Source: Shinisaurus crocodilurus (Eukaryota; Chordata; Lepidosauria; Squamata; Shinisauridae). Taken from it: a stretch of 64,000 nt of DNA. Both the position numbers and the translations under genes were made by a program. Each line of letters opens with the position of its first letter. The first letter of the stretch is position 1. Shown here one piece after another: positions 11,036-22,620 of this stretch. The notes beneath the pieces were generated by a model. The model saw nothing but the letters and a program-made list of their open reading frames with translations, was not told the DNA's origin and ran no database searches. The stretch is from positions 293,432,971-293,496,970 of the forward strand of contig CM037878.1 of NCBI GenBank assembly GCA_021292165.1, in the 5' to 3' direction.

Positions 11036-11815
11036 CTTTTGTCCTCTGTTTTGGGCGACGTGTTTCCTCTTTTCTCGGTGATTCATCAGTGGCCGCCCTC
11101 AGCCCCCATGCAAACTGAGTGTGTGCTGACGAATATACCCCAGAATATTCTGCCACACTCAGCGGTTCCTCAGCAGGTGAGATGATGTGTCCAATGTTTC
11201 CCGAACTGCACGAGATAATGGCACATTGAATTTGACCTGAATTGACCTTAAAAACAAAGCAAAAAACCCTTTTGTGCTTCCTAGATGCATTTCCTTCAGC
11301 GCTGCTAATATCAGGGGAGCTTTTAGGGTAGGAACATGCAAGCTGTCGAATTTCACAGAACACCTAGACAAAATAAAAGGTAGCCGACTTTCACAGAACG
11401 AATGATTCTGTTACAGAATGGATGAGAAAGCTCATTTTTCCAGTGATAGAAAGCACTTTCATTTTATGAAACATTGGCCGTTCACTCCCCCAGTCTGTTA
11501 GCAACTATTACGAATGGAATGATATGATCTTGCAGTGGTGCATCTATTTGCTTACCGTGCATTATTTATTGTGCTTCTGCTGGTTATGGATGGGGCCGGT
11601 TACTGAAATACAGACCTTTGACCACTGGGAAAACTGATCTGGCTTCAGAGGTGCTACTTCGAGACATTCCATGCATACTTCAGGCTTCACTTCAAACATA
11701 CCGTGCATAGAGAGCTAGGGTACAAAGGTTTAGAAAACAAATTCATTCAGCGTCACAAAGAATTCTAAAAAAAACACCCAACAGTGGTGCTCTATAAATC
11801 CTACCAGAACAGTGT
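11036..11815. other. Unannotated intronic stretch
   Basis: No gene or repeat recognised. Confidence 0.4.
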
Positions 11816-11819
11816 TGTG

Positions 11820-11985
11820 GATTCATCAGAACATGAGGAGCGCCCTGCTGGATCTGTTCTGTTCCCTTCACTGGCCAACCCGATGCCTATGGGAAGCCCA
11901 CAAGCTGGACCTGAGTGCAATAACACCCTCCCACTTGTTGTGTTCCCCAGCAACTGGTACTTGGAGGCATACATATTTAGGAATG
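11820..11985 (-). mobile_element. CR1-like LINE fragment (second subfamily)
   Basis: CAGAACATGAGGAGCGCCCT, then CAATAACACCCTCCCACTTG and TTCCCCAGCAACTGG resemble the 3' UTR seen in reverse at 42172-42480 and in sense at 28850-29062. Confidence 0.6.
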
Positions 11986-12119
11986 TGCATGGCATTTGGA
12001 CAAAGTCCGAAGCCCAAGTAGAATTGGTCCACAAAGTGGGATTCCTTCCAAAGCCAACAAGACTAGAACAAGGCTTCATTACCACCTCATATTTTTGAAT
12101 TCGATATGTGCCCAGAAAC

Positions 12120-12612
12120 TTTATGACCTGGTTCAAATGTAACACCAACCCATGGTTTGTTGCCCTACCCATGATTTGTCTAGCAGATGATCCAACAAAC
12201 TATTATTTGTTTTCTGAGTTCTTCACTTGCTCCATCCCTGTATTCCACCTGTCTTTGCAGCACTGCAGTACTGGCATGTAAGAGGCTGGGTTTTTAACTA
12301 TGTACGCTTGCCTGCTGCTTCTGTAGCCTGGTGAAACAACCCATGAACAACCCACAATTATGGTTTTGCACAACCCATGCTTTAAGCAATCCACACTTCA
12401 CAACCCACAATGGGTCATGTCATCTGGGTTTGGATGACACAGCAACCCATTGTGGGTGAAACAGACCCTACTACAAGCCATGGCTTGTCAGGGTGACTTA
12501 TAACCCCAAAATAAGCCACCCTAACAAACCCTTCCTGGGTTCGCACAACACAACAATCCACCGTGGCTTATAAGCCATGGCGGGTTGTCATGTCATGTGA
12601 ACCCAGTCTGTT
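12120..12612. mobile_element. Cluster of AACCCA-rich palindromic MITE remnants
   Basis: Repeated AACCCATGGTTTG and CAACCCACAATGGG motifs. One clear unit at 12531-12610 has ends CCTGGGTTCGCACAACAC and GACATGTGAACCCAGT-type complement around GGCTTATAAGCC. Related units are at 30320-30441 and 30549-30664. Confidence 0.6.
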
Positions 12613-13655
12613 TAAAGAAGCTCATATTGAAGCTCCTATCTTGGCTGAAAAAATAAATAAATATTGCCTTTCAGTACTTGTGTAGTTTTAAACCAGTGAA
12701 GAAAACCATTATTTAATGTAATGTAACCTATACATTCTTTTAACTTGGGGTTTTTTTGGACTGGTGGTCAGGAAAATTGACAAACTTTAGTCGGGGAAAC
12801 TCAGGGAAATGGAAAATGAAATTTTAGTGGCAACCCTGGATATGGGATTAAAGCAAAGGGCACCCAGCTAGGGATGCATGAGCATTTTATTTTGTTTTAT
12901 TTTTGACTCAGTTTTGCCCCATTCAAAAAATGTGTACTTTTCTTTAAAAAAAAAAAAAAGTGTACTGTAAAAAAATGTGCATTTTTCAAACCTGTCGTCC
13001 CCCCCCCCATTTTCATGCTCTTGTCTATGTGGGGGGGGAGTGCACATTTTGTTGCATACTTTGAAAAATTGTGCGCTTTTCCTGTTTGAATGAAAAGGAA
13101 AATAATTGCATTCGAATGCGGGAGGAAATCAATCTGAGCTTTAAGGAGGAGTTTGGAGAATCTCAGCAATCTTGAACATCGCTGATTCTTCTGCCCCACC
13201 CCACCCCGGCTCACGGCCTGCAGCTGCGATTCCTTGCAAGCTTCTGCCCCCCCCCCGCACCTCTTATGTGACACACCCTGTTGCTTCAGCAGCGATGAAT
13301 GGCCGGTGGGCTGTTCTGTGATGAGTGGCCCTGTAATGGCTCCGCGGAGCGTCGCAGCCGTAGTTTTCCGATTTCTGGTTTTGTTGGAAGCTGCTTAAGA
13401 CGATCACCGCGCCTGTTCATCCTCTGATGAATATTAATGAGGCTTGAGCAATGGTAGAGAAATGATTTAAAGCTCTGAGATAACGGAACGGCCCGGCGGC
13501 CGCACGTACCATGCAGGAATGGCAGACTTTGAAGTCTTGCAGCTGGAAATGGGCGACGTGCGTCAGCCGACGCGCTTATCCAGGCCCCTCAAGGGAGAGG
13601 CATGGGGGCCGTGCCTGCAGAAGATAGAAGTGAAAGAAAGAATATCTTCCCTTTA
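12613..13655. other. Unannotated intronic stretch with A/T homopolymers
   Basis: 12890-13120 has repeated TGTGCATTTTT and TGTGTACTTTT motifs resembling 53880-54060 and 31740-31930, an unresolved degenerate repeat. 13260-13560 is GC-rich, with nothing recognised. Confidence 0.4.
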
Positions 13656-13660
13656 GGCCG

Positions 13661-14035
13661 GGGTGGGCAAGTAAAATTGGATGGGGGGGGCAGATGACCC
13701 CCCACCCCCACTCAGCTCTCTGTGGGTCGAATGACATCAAGGGGGTGGGGCCGCCATTTCCCCTGGGGAGTCCCCTCCTTATGTCCGATCGAGGGGATAC
13801 CCCTGCGTGCCTCTCGCTCTCCATAGGGTGGGGGAGCGTCACAAGGGAATCCCCCGGGCATCTCCAATCACAGACTGGAGATAGCAAGGGGGATTCCTCT
13901 CCCCACCTCCTCTTAAAGCCCCTTCAGGCCAGGGGGAGGGGAGGGGCCCACGGAAGGAGCCCAAACCTCTGCAGGCCGGATGGGCCACTTCCATGGGCCG
14001 GAGGTTGTGCACCCATGCTCCTAGGCCCGTTCGCT
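13661..14035. mobile_element. hAT-like MITE related to the 16949 element
   Basis: The left end CCGGGGTGGGCAAG, the GC-rich body (CATCTCCAATCACAGACTGG, then GCAGGCCGGATGGGCCA) and the right end TTGTGCACCCATG resemble 16949-17321. Boundaries are uncertain. Confidence 0.5.
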
Positions 14036-14382
14036 GGCTATCTCTAACCAGGATGGATTATAAAAATTATTTCCATTTTCAGCACTTGGCTGAACAACAG
14101 GTGGTTCTCTCTATTCTTTGCCTCTATGGACTCCCCCGGCGTCAGCGGTACCTGTTTGCTGCCTTCAACACTTCGGCCTTCTAGCCCTCCTACTAGCCTC
14201 TGCTCCTTTTTGGTCGACTGCTGTGCCATCATGCGCTTGGAGCGTCATGCGCATTTGAAGCTGGGCTCTTTCTGCACCTTGACTTGGAATCCCCCCCCCC
14301 CCGTGGCAACCTCCAGGCAGGTGGGAGTCTGAACCTGCTGCAGCTGTCTGACCTCCCTGCTGGGGACTCGCCTTTAACACAG

Positions 14383-14886
14383 ACATCCAGTTCTGGGCAC
14401 CTCACTTTAAGAAGGACATAGACAAACTGGAGAGGGTTCAGAGGAGGGCAACAAGGATGATAAAGGGACTGGAAACAAGGCCCTATGAGGAGAGACTGAA
14501 AGAACTGGGCATGTTTAGCCTTCAGAAGAGGAGGCTGAGGGGAGATATGATCGCACTCTTCCAGTACTTGAAGGGTTGTCATACAGAGGAGGGCCAGGAT
14601 CTCTTCTCGATCATCCCAGTTTGCAGGACACGGAATAATGGGCTCAAGTTACAGGAACCTAGATTCCACCTAAACATCAGGAAAAATTTCCTGACTGTCA
14701 GAGCAATATGCCAATGGAACCAACTACCTAGGGAGGTTGTGGGCTCTCCCACTCTGGAGGCATTCAAGGTACAGCTGGACAGACATCTGTCAGAGATGCT
14801 TTGACCTAGATTCCTGCATTGAGCAGGGGGTTGGACTCGATGGCCTTGTAGGCCCCTTCCAACTCTACTTTTCTATGATTCTATGA
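14383..14886 (+). mobile_element. CR1 LINE, 3' portion
   Basis: The frame reads [60 protein letters not shown] and ends LDRHLSEML, the CR1 ORF2 C-terminus. It is followed by the 3' UTR and tail TTCTATGATTCTATGA. 5' truncated. Confidence 0.95.
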
Positions 14887-14904
14887 TCCCTTGAGCACAG
14901 GATG

Positions 14905-15255
14905 GCTGATCATGGAAGAGGGGGGTCCGCCTCTCTTGGATGGGGTGGCACTCCCTTGAAAACACTGGGGCAAAGCTTGGGGCTGCTTCTGGACCCAGCT
15001 TTGAGCCTGGATGACCAGACCTCAGCCGTGAGCAGGAGCGCCTTGGCCCAGCTGCGACTGGCGCACCAACTGCGCCTGTCCTTAGAAATTTCGGATCTGG
15101 CCCTGCTGACACGTGCCTCAGTTATACCTCGTTTGGACTGCTGTAACACGTTCGCCATGGGGCGGCATCTGAAGAACATGCTCTGAACGTTCAGCTGGCC
15201 CAGAACCACAGAACCGGAAGGGACCTTGAAGACCACCTAGACCACCCCCCTCCTC
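14905..15255 (+). mobile_element. L2-like LINE fragment and CR1 scrap
   Basis: The frame LGLLLDPALSLDDQTSAVSR, SALAQLRLAHQLRL and RLDCCNTFAMG is an LINE RT segment (DPSLSLDSQVS..., RLDYCNALY in relatives). 15198-15255 is a short reverse CR1-like scrap (CCGGAAGGGACCTTGAAGAC). Confidence 0.65.
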
Positions 15256-15321
15256 AATGTTTTTAACCTGTATTGTGTTTTTTTTAGCGGCCTCGAGTGC
15301 CATATTTTTGGCAGAAAGGCC

Positions 15322-15886
15322 AAATCGCGGGAAGTGATAATTCCCCTTTACTCAGCACTGGTTAGGCCTCATCTTGAGTCCTGCGTCCAGTTCTGGGCAC
15401 CTCACTTTAAGAAGGACATAGACAAACTGGAGAGGGTTCAGAGGAGGGCAACAAGGATGATCAAGGGACTGGAAACAAGGCCCTATGAGGAGAGACTGAA
15501 AGAACGGGGCATGTTTAGCCTTCAGAAGAGGAGACTGAGGGGAGATATGATCGCACTCTTCCAGTATTTGACGGGATGTCACACAGAGGAGGGCCAGGAT
15601 CTCTTCTCGAACATCCCAGTTTGCAGGACACGGAATAATGGGCTCAAGTTACAGGAACCTAGATTCCACCTAAACATCAGGAAAAATTTCCTGACTGTCA
15701 GAGCAATAAGACAATGGAATCAACTACCTAGGGAGGTGGTGGTCTCTCCCACTCTGGAGGCATTCAAGGTGCAGCTGGACAGACATCTGTCAGAGATGCT
15801 TTGACCTAGATTCCTGCATTGAGCAGGGGGTTGGACTCGATGGACTTGTAGGCCCCTTCCAACTCTACTTTTCTATGATTCTATGA
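15322..15886 (+). mobile_element. CR1 LINE, 3' portion
   Basis: Frame from [20 protein letters not shown] to DRHLSEML, continuous for about 156 codons, plus 3' UTR and ATTCTATGA tail. Close relative of 14383-14886. Confidence 0.95.
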
Positions 15887-16685
15887 ATAAATGAATAAGC
15901 ACCTGCCGGCCTGCTCACCCAAAGCGCCCTGGGGCCTGAGACTGGACCTCGAGTGCCACGACCCATTCTCCATGCTGGGGATCTGTGCCTGTTCCCGTAA
16001 CCCACAACAGCCCTTCCAAAACGGGAGCGACTCTCATGCCTGCGTGGCTCCTTGGGCCTCGGATGGCGCCCTCACCCAGATTGCACATCCGTGCCCGAGG
16101 ATGCCTTTGTCTTACTCGTGATTAGCATATTGAAGAGCTTCCCTTCATTAGCTCCCGGGGAGGGGAAACAGCTGCGGTTGTCATGACGACGGCAGCGTTT
16201 TGACATCCCTCCCGGACGGCCGCTGATGCCTCTGGAGTGATCTTCACACACACACACCCCCGCTCCCTTTCTGTCACTGTCTCATCATCAATTTCCTCTT
16301 TGACCAGGTATTGGGGTGAGGCTGTGTAGTTGTGTTTTTTGGGGGGCGTCTGTTGGCTTCGATGGGTACTAAACCTCACGACTGCCTTTGATTTTCGATG
16401 GAGGTCATGCTAATGATTTACCGAAGTCGCTGCAATATTTATTTTTTGGGGGTGGGGGTGGGGCAGCTGAGAGTGGGGCGGGGATGCAGCAATGAAAAAT
16501 TCATGGGCCCATAACTAAAACATGAGCCTTTTCCAGGAAAGGGGACGATATTTTCATCTTGCGCTAGCAGTCCGCAGATTTGCTCGGGATGAACGACGCT
16601 GACGGGGGAGGGGGGAAGCGACTCTTGGTCACGTATATTACGTGTCATGGAAGGGACACGATGAAGCCTAGGTTTGTGGCGGGGC
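15887..16685. other. Unannotated intronic stretch
   Basis: Short (CA)n at about 16247. No gene or repeat family recognised. Confidence 0.4.
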
Positions 16686-16804
16686 TGTAGCTGGGGGAGT
16701 GGATGGGGTAGAGCATGTGCTCTGCATGAGTAAGGGATCTCCCGGTAGGGCTGGAAAGCCCCCCCGTTCGAGAGCCCGGAGAGATGGTGCCAGTCAGCAG
16801 AGAC

Positions 16805-16940
16805 CAGGGCTCTCCAACCTTGGGTCCCCAGATGTTGCTGGACTACAGCTCCCAGAATCCCTTGCCATTAGCCATGCTGGCTGGGTATGCTGGGAGCTGT
16901 AGGCGATCAACATCTGGGGACCCAAGGTGGGAGAGCCATG
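16805..16940. mobile_element. Palindromic hAT MITE (family P), copy 2
   Basis: CAGGGCTCTCCAACCTTGGG at left, complementary right end with a GAGAGCCATG terminus. Flanks GCAGAGAC and GCATAGAC match 7 of 8. The centre differs from the P consensus (CAGAATCCCTTGCCATTAGC), as in copy 3. Confidence 0.88.
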
Positions 16941-16948
16941 GCATAGAC

Positions 16949-17321
16949 CAAGGGTGGGGAACTACATCTGGGTGGGAGGCCAAGTGACCCCGCTCCCATC
17001 CCATCTGGCCCTGCACAGGCTACATGATGTTGCGGGTGGGGTGGGCACACGCCCTGTCATAACCATGTCTCCAGATATCAGGCCAGTTTGACCGCCATTT
17101 TGCCTGCGCTGCGTCGTCCCTGATGGGAGGGTGAGTGGTCCGCTAAGTAAGGGGAACCCGCCCGTTATCTCCGATCAATGAGCAGAGATAACAGTGGAGT
17201 CCCCTTCCCAAACCCTGACCCTGGGGGCTGTAGGAGCTTGGGACGCGGGAGCACCCCTGGAGGGAGCCAAATCCTCCACAGGTCAAATGGGAACCCTCCA
17301 CAGGCCAGATGGCCATCCCTG
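16949..17321. mobile_element. hAT-type MITE (CAAGGGTGGGGAAC)
   Basis: 373 bp with left end CAAGGGTGGGGAACTACATC and right end GGCCATCCCTG. Flanks GCATAGAC and GCATAGAG match 7 of 8. The left flank is shared with copy 2 of family P. Confidence 0.8.
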
Positions 17322-17435
17322 GCATAGAGAGTACTGAGCTAGACAAAACGTGCTCATCAGTAAAAGATATGTACCAAAAAAAGCATAAAATAAAGGATGA
17401 CTGTTTGCCAAGAAAATGCATATATTAGGAATAAG

Positions 17436-17581
17436 CAGTGCTTTTTTTCTGGAGAAAAGGGTACCGGAACTCTTGGATTACATTTCCTCGGGAGTAGATG
17501 GCGATTAAATTGTAATGCAATTAATAGAAGAAAAGGTGCTGGAACTCAGTTCCGGTGAGTTCCACCAGAAAAAAAGCCCTG
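17436..17581. mobile_element. hAT MITE (family Q), copy 1
   Basis: 146 bp, CAGTGCTTTTTTTCTGGAGA to CACCAGAAAAAAAGCCCTG, flanked by a perfect 8-bp duplication GGAATAAG. It contains an internal CGGAACTC/GAGTTCCGG inverted pair. Confidence 0.95.
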
Positions 17582-17829
17582 GGAATAAGTGCATTATAAA
17601 TGCACTTTTTAGGAGAAAAGAGTACACAAGCGCATATGGATTTCTGGGTGGACTATTTATTTTTTTAAATTGCAAACTGATGTGGAAAGGGGGCAAAACC
17701 AACTGAAGGCTACAAGAATGAAAAACTGAGAGAAACTTAGATTGGCAGATCTACCCATCCCTTGATAGCATCACTTATGAAAGCAGGGCCCTTTTTACCA
17801 ATTTGTGTCGGGCTCAAGTTCTAGTGTTG

Positions 17830-18135
17830 CCATTTGAAGACCTGAATGGCTTGGATCCAGATGATCGAAAGAGGTGCTTCGTCCCATAGGTACTTCCCTG
17901 CCCCATGCTTCATGATCTGCGAAAGAGGCCTCTTCTCCGAGGTCTTACTGAACCAAGCATGAGGAGAGCCTCCTGGGACAAGGGCCTTCTTGATGGTGGC
18001 ACCCTCCTTGTGGAACTCCTAACCATGGGAAGTCCCACTTGGCTGACTCCTCTCGAGCCTTCAGGAAATGCGTGAGATCTTAGTGTGTTCAGGAGGGCTT
18101 CTGGCTACTGAACCGGAGGTGGGTTTTATTGGTGC
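17830..18135 (+). mobile_element. Degraded L2-like LINE fragment
   Basis: CTCCTTGTGGAACTCCTAAC, then GCCTTCAGGAAATGCGTGAG, resembles the LWN.LP region of L2-like LINEs, with many mutations. Confidence 0.4.
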
Positions 18136-18177
18136 AAGTGGGTTTATCTAGGCTGTGTCTTGTGGGGGTCATTGTCA

Positions 18178-18236
<59 letters not shown>
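18178..18236 (+). repeat. (ATT)n microsatellite
   Basis: About 19 uninterrupted ATT units, the 3' tail of the adjacent minus-strand LINE. Confidence 0.97.
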
Positions 18237-18237
<1 letters not shown>

Positions 18238-18605
18238 CAGTATTTGTGTACCGCTCCATATCTAAGTAGATTCTGGAGCGGTGAACAGTAAAAAGACAAA
18301 AACCGATAAAAGGAACAAAAACAATACATTGAAAACAAAGTAGCAATTACAGTGGTGGTTGGAGAGCAGAGAAAGCTTCCTGGAACAAGGAGGTCTTTAG
18401 CAGGCGCCAAGAGCAGCACAATGTCGGAGCCTGCCTGACCTCCAGAGGCAGGGAGTTCCACAGAAATGGAGCCACCACACTGAAGGCCCTTCTGGTGGAC
18501 TCCAGTCGGGCAAAAGGTCCACGAGGAACCACCAGGAGCATGCCATCTGATGACCTCAATGACTGGGCAGGTTGGTATGGGAGGAGGCGTTCTCTCTGGT
18601 CCCAA
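18237..18605 (-). mobile_element. L2-like LINE 3' end, MITE-free homologue of 48180-48580
   Basis: The minus strand reads [30 protein letters not shown]... with the 3' UTR GTACCGCTCCATATCTAAGT (plus-strand view). At 18443-18455 the sequence GACCTCCAGAGGCAGG is the intact counterpart of the site that holds a MITE in the 48-kb copy. Confidence 0.85.
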
Positions 18606-19964
18606 GTGTTATTTTAGTGTTTTATCTGATGGATGTTGTCATGCAGGAGCGCACGACCTACAGCCGTCCCCCAAGAGCTTTACTGCAGTGCTCCAAAGGT
18701 GCCCTCCCCCAGAGATCTCCATATGGATGGCTCTTTCCCTGATGCTTCTAGCGGCAATGAAAGAGCCACCTGTATCAGGATCTCTGGTGTGCACGTTTGT
18801 GTGCGTACATGTGTGTGGCCCCCCAACCCCCAAGCAGCATCACGCCCTCAGGGCCTCAAAGGCTGCGCACCCGTTTTAATGGTTTGTATTCTACGTTTGT
18901 TTGATTCTGGTTTTTTTGTAAGTTGCTGTGGCACTCCATTGGGTCAGCAAGCAGGGTATTAAAGCTTAGACGTAAAGGAAATAAGTTCTCCCTGGCCTGA
19001 GGCTATAGAAGGGGCAACCCAAGGCGGACATTGTGCCATTGGTCACCCTGCCTTTGCGCTGTGCATCTGAGCATTCCCTGAAACCTTCTGAGTGTCCTTT
19101 GCTCCCCCGGGTAGCATTAGACATGGTAGCAACCACCTACTGTAATAGATTGGGGTGGTGTTGGCAAGAAAAGTGGGGGGGGAGGGGGTTGAAGAAGAGG
19201 AAAAGGTGGCAGTTATGTACAAGATGGAACTTTCTGCAGCCGAGTTGCTACAGAAGAAAGGCCAAATCTATTTCCCATTAAGGCACTTGGGGGGTTCAAC
19301 CCCGTATCTTATGTTTTAGTACCAAACTCTTGTTGAGACACAGCACGTCAGGCTGACTTCAGCCAAAAGCAAAAAGAGTTTACTGGTTCATTCGTTCCCT
19401 AATCTAAAGCAAACTAACTACTCAAATGCATTCATGAATCCCTTTCTCTAATGGCAGCTGGATGAGCATTCCAAGAACTGTGGGATAGCACTGGTCAGCC
19501 GTCGCTCCCGGTCCAGGCCCACTCCACAGGGGACATCGACCCAGCCGGTAGCAGCTTCTTGGTCTTTGGGATATTAAAATCTCCCAAAGATCTTCCAATG
19601 AAGTGTCTTTTTAAATACCATTTTACCCACAAAGCCAATAAGCCAAGCTAATGCCTCTTGGCCTTCTTCCAGGATTATAATGGTCCACCTGTACGCTGGG
19701 GACTTGAGACTCAAGGCGGATAATTGCCCGTTAGAAATGCAGGTCGATAATTGCCCGGCATTCGTCTGGTGGATACTTGGGTCTTCTTATCTTGGTGCAG
19801 TTCCTGTCCCGGGTTGTTTCATATCCTTGGCCAGGTCAATGGAGCACACAGGTTGCTCTTGCCTCAAGCTAATGGCTGACAGGAACCAAAATGGAGTCTA
19901 CTTGTGCTAATTAAGCCAGATGAATCCTACTGGGCCAATGCTTTTGCTTGCTACTGAATTTAGA
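18606..19964. other. Unannotated intronic stretch
   Basis: 19320-19940 (TTGTTGAGACACAGCACGTC, then GCAAAAAGAGTTTACTGG) could be a degraded retroelement in reverse, but I cannot confirm it. Nothing else recognised. Confidence 0.35.
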
Positions 19965-20240
19965 ATCATAGAATCATAGAAAAGTAGAGTTGGAAGGGGC
20001 CTACAAGGCCATCGAGTCCAACCCCCTGCTCAGTGCAGGAATCCAGGTCAAAGCATCCCTGACAGATGATTGTCCAGTTGCACCTTGAATGCCTCCAGAG
20101 TGGGAGAGCCCACGACCTCCCTAGGTAGTTGATTCCATTGTCTTATTGCTCTGACAGTCAGGAAATTTTTCCTGATGTTTAGGTGGAATCTAGGTTCCTG
20201 TAACTTGAGCCCATTATTCCGTGTCCTGCAAACTGGGATG
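19965..20240 (-). mobile_element. CR1 LINE 3' end
   Basis: The plus strand begins ATCATAGAATCATAGAAAAG and runs to CAAACTGGGATG, the reverse of the CR1 3' UTR and ORF2 end. Confidence 0.95.
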
Positions 20241-20378
20241 TCAGCTTTTGCTGGGAAGCGTTCAGAGAGATGGGAAATCCAGGTATCAGGAGTCTCCCGA
20301 TCCTGTGCTAGCTGCTCCAGTCACACGTATGTAGGTCAGTACAAACTCTGGGCACTCTCCTAGCTCTGGAGAGCAGCA

Positions 20379-20401
20379 GTGTGTGTGTGTGTGTGTGTTG
20401 T

Positions 20402-20459
<58 letters not shown>

Positions 20460-20479
20460 GTGTGTTTGTGTGTGTGTGA
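20379..20479 (+). repeat. (TG)n microsatellite, about 100 bp
   Basis: Nearly continuous TG dinucleotides with a few interruptions. Likely polymorphic and able to form Z-DNA. Confidence 0.97.
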
Positions 20480-20518
20480 GGCTGGAGACGGACTGAGCTT
20501 CTCCATGTCTTTGGCTTT

Positions 20519-20645
20519 GATGCATCTGATGAAGTGGGCTCTAGTCCAGGAAGACGTGCGCCATCATAAAATTGTTGGTGTTGGAGGTGCTGCAAGACTC
20601 TTGGTTGTTGCTTTGGCTGCAACGGGCTGACATGGCTACCCCTCT
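20519..20645 (+). repeat. Amniote interspersed repeat (ATGAAGTGGGCT type)
   Basis: Contains GCATCTGATGAAGTGGGCTC, then ATAAAATTGTTGGTG, then GGTGCTGCAAGACTC and GGGCTGACATGGCTACC. It is related to the repeat that forms the stefin 3' UTR. Another short minus-strand scrap is at about 9557-9600. Confidence 0.6.
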
Positions 20646-20764
20646 GGAAGTTGTTCCCAGGTCTTCGGGAATTTGCGTAAAAAGAGCGGTATTTTTTATT
20701 CATGCAACTTCCATCTTGCCAACCATGGGTGAGACTCTGGCTTGTGCTGTTTGGCCTGCTAGGG

Positions 20765-21087
20765 CAGTGGTAGGCAACACGGTGCCCCTGGACACCCTTC
20801 TCGGCGCCCACGAGAGTGCCGTGTTCCTCCCACTCCCTCTTCTTAAATTAACGCATGCTCTTACCTGCAACTGGGATCGCTGTGAAATAGGTTTCTGTGG
20901 GCGCTGAAAAAACTGGGTTCAAGCAAGTTGTTTTAGTGTGCCGGGGCTTATTGCACTCAGTCTTTTGGGCAGGCTACTTGCCCTTTCCCACGCCTCCGGT
21001 GGCCGCCATTTTGTGGTGGTGCCCAGGACAGTTTCTCAAATGGCCAAAAAAATGTGCCCACAGCCCCAAAAAGGCTGCCCATCCCTG
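20765..21087. mobile_element. hAT-like MITE (CAGTGGTAGGCAAC)
   Basis: Left end CAGTGGTAGGCAACACGGTG, right end GGCTGCCCATCCCTG. Flanks TGCTAGGG and CACTAGTA share the central CTAG. The body contains GGTGGCCGCCATTTTGTGG. Confidence 0.65.
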
Positions 21088-21232
21088 CACTAGTAGGGGA
21101 TCTCTTGGTTCCTGGCCATCACAGAGGCAAGGAAACGCACAAGAGAGACTTGTCCTGCTTGGGAGGTGTTAATTTTGTTGCGCAGGTCTGTGTCTCCACA
21201 CACTGATTTCCTGGGCCATTTAACAAGCCCTG

Positions 21233-21266
21233 TGCCGCCGCCGCCGCCGCCGCCCCCCCCCCCCCG
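21233..21266 (+). repeat. (CCG)n plus poly(C) tract
   Basis: About six CCG units followed by a C run. GC-rich low complexity, G-rich on the other strand. Confidence 0.9.
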
Positions 21267-21515
21267 CTCCAGCTCACATGTACAGTACACAGTCAGCACA
21301 GTCATTTCTAGCAGCTGGCTACTTCCAAACACCCCAGCGGCCTGGCAATGTAATGGACGCCCGTGGATGTCCAGGCACATGTCTGGGCCGGTGGGGGAAG
21401 ACAAGTGACGGGACCGGGGTAATGTGAACTGACATTGCTGGCGCTGCCTTGGAGAGCTTCACGCTGGCTAGCGACTGCCACGGAGCAGAAGGGTTGACCT
21501 CCACGCCGGGAGGAT

Positions 21516-22049
21516 GTGTTTGGATGTGATAGGGGTGCCCATATCACACCAGTTTTAAAAGCACTCCACTGGCTGCCAGTCAGTTTCCGGGCGAAGTATA
21601 AAGTGTTGGTTATTACCTTTAAAGCCCTACATGGTTTGGGTCCAGGCTACCTACGGGATCGCCTTCTCCCGTACAATCCACCCCGCACACTCAGGTCCTC
21701 TGGGAAGAATCTGCTTCAGTCAGCCAAAACTAGGCTGACTAGCATTACCCAGAGGACCTTCTCTTCTGCTGCTCCCAGATTATGGAATGGCCTGCCGGAG
21801 GAGATACGTCAACTTGTCAGTCTTTTGGACTTTAAAAAAGCCATAAAGACTGAACTCTTCCGGCAGGCCTATCCGGCGGAATTTTAGGATGTTTTAAAGA
21901 TGTTTTTAAGATGTTTTAAAGATGTTTCAAGATGTTTTTAGGATGTTTTAAGATGTTTAATAGTATATATTGTGTTGTTTTAGTTTAGGTATTTTATATT
22001 TTCTGTTGTTCCCCGCCTCGATCTAGATGGAGAGGCGGGTAATAAATAA

Positions 22050-22094
<45 letters not shown>
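21516..22094 (+). mobile_element. L2-like LINE, 3' portion with (ATT)n tail
   Basis: The frame GAHITPVLKALHWLPVSFRA, KYKVLVITFKALHGLGPGYL, RDRL... ends RLWNGLPEEIRQLVSLLDFK, KAIKTELFRQAYPAEF and a stop. The 3' UTR ends GGCGGGTAATAAATAAATTA followed by ATT units. 124 codons are intact, so it is fairly young. Confidence 0.9.
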
Positions 22095-22155
22095 GGCGAT
22101 ACACAGCCGTCCCGCTGCGTGACGTGGATGATGAGGCAGGCAGGTCCGATGCCCT

Positions 22156-22252
22156 ATAGCCCCGTGGTGGAGCACTTGCTCTGCGTGTAGAAGGCCTGTG
22201 CTTCGGTCCCTGGTAGGAGGTGATGGGAAAGACCCCCTGGGCAGCTGCTGCC
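22156..22252 (+). mobile_element. tRNA-derived SINE (type B) fragment
   Basis: CCCCGTGGTGGAGCACTTGC, TCTGCGTGTAGAAGG, CGGTCCCTGG and GGTGATGGGAAAGACC follow the SINE head and body. Confidence 0.65.
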
Positions 22253-22620
22253 CCCCCCCCCCCCCGTCAGAGTAGTGCTCAATGCCATTACGAGGGGTGC
22301 TGGGAGGCTACACCCCCTGCCTTCCAGGAAGAACATCACAGCAAGGGGGGAAACCGGCCTACACCCACCCACCCACCCCGACAGCTGCAGAGAGCTTGTT
22401 TTGCCTTTTCCTGCCAGAAAGAACACCTATAACAACTTTGAAAACTAAGAACTGGCGCCTGAGTTTTGCTTCCCCCCCCCCCATCCTTTTTTTCCTTTTG
22501 TGTCATGTCTTTTAGATTGCAAGCCTGAGGGCAGGGACTGTCTCAATATTAATCTTTGTGAGCCACCCTGGGAGCATTTTTCAGCTGAAGAGCAGGGTAA
22601 AAATGCTGTAAATAAATAAA

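Larger units (their letters stand above)
16690..17345 (+). mobile_element. tRNA-derived SINE (type B) split by two MITEs
   Basis: The left part GGGGTAGAGCATGTGCTCTG to GGTGCCAGTCAGCAGAGAC (16690-16804) continues as GCATAGAGAGTACTGAGCTA at 17322. Between are two hAT MITEs placed end to end in the SINE's GCCAGTCAG...TACTGAGCTAGA region. Confidence 0.8.

Noticed and set aside
19320..19940. Endogenous retroviral LTR
   Set aside because: Some phrases resemble reversed LTRs, but no TG...CA boundaries, target duplication or internal viral genes were visible.
20308..20630. His/Thr or Cys/Val repeat proteins
   Set aside because: Translation of a (TG)n microsatellite.
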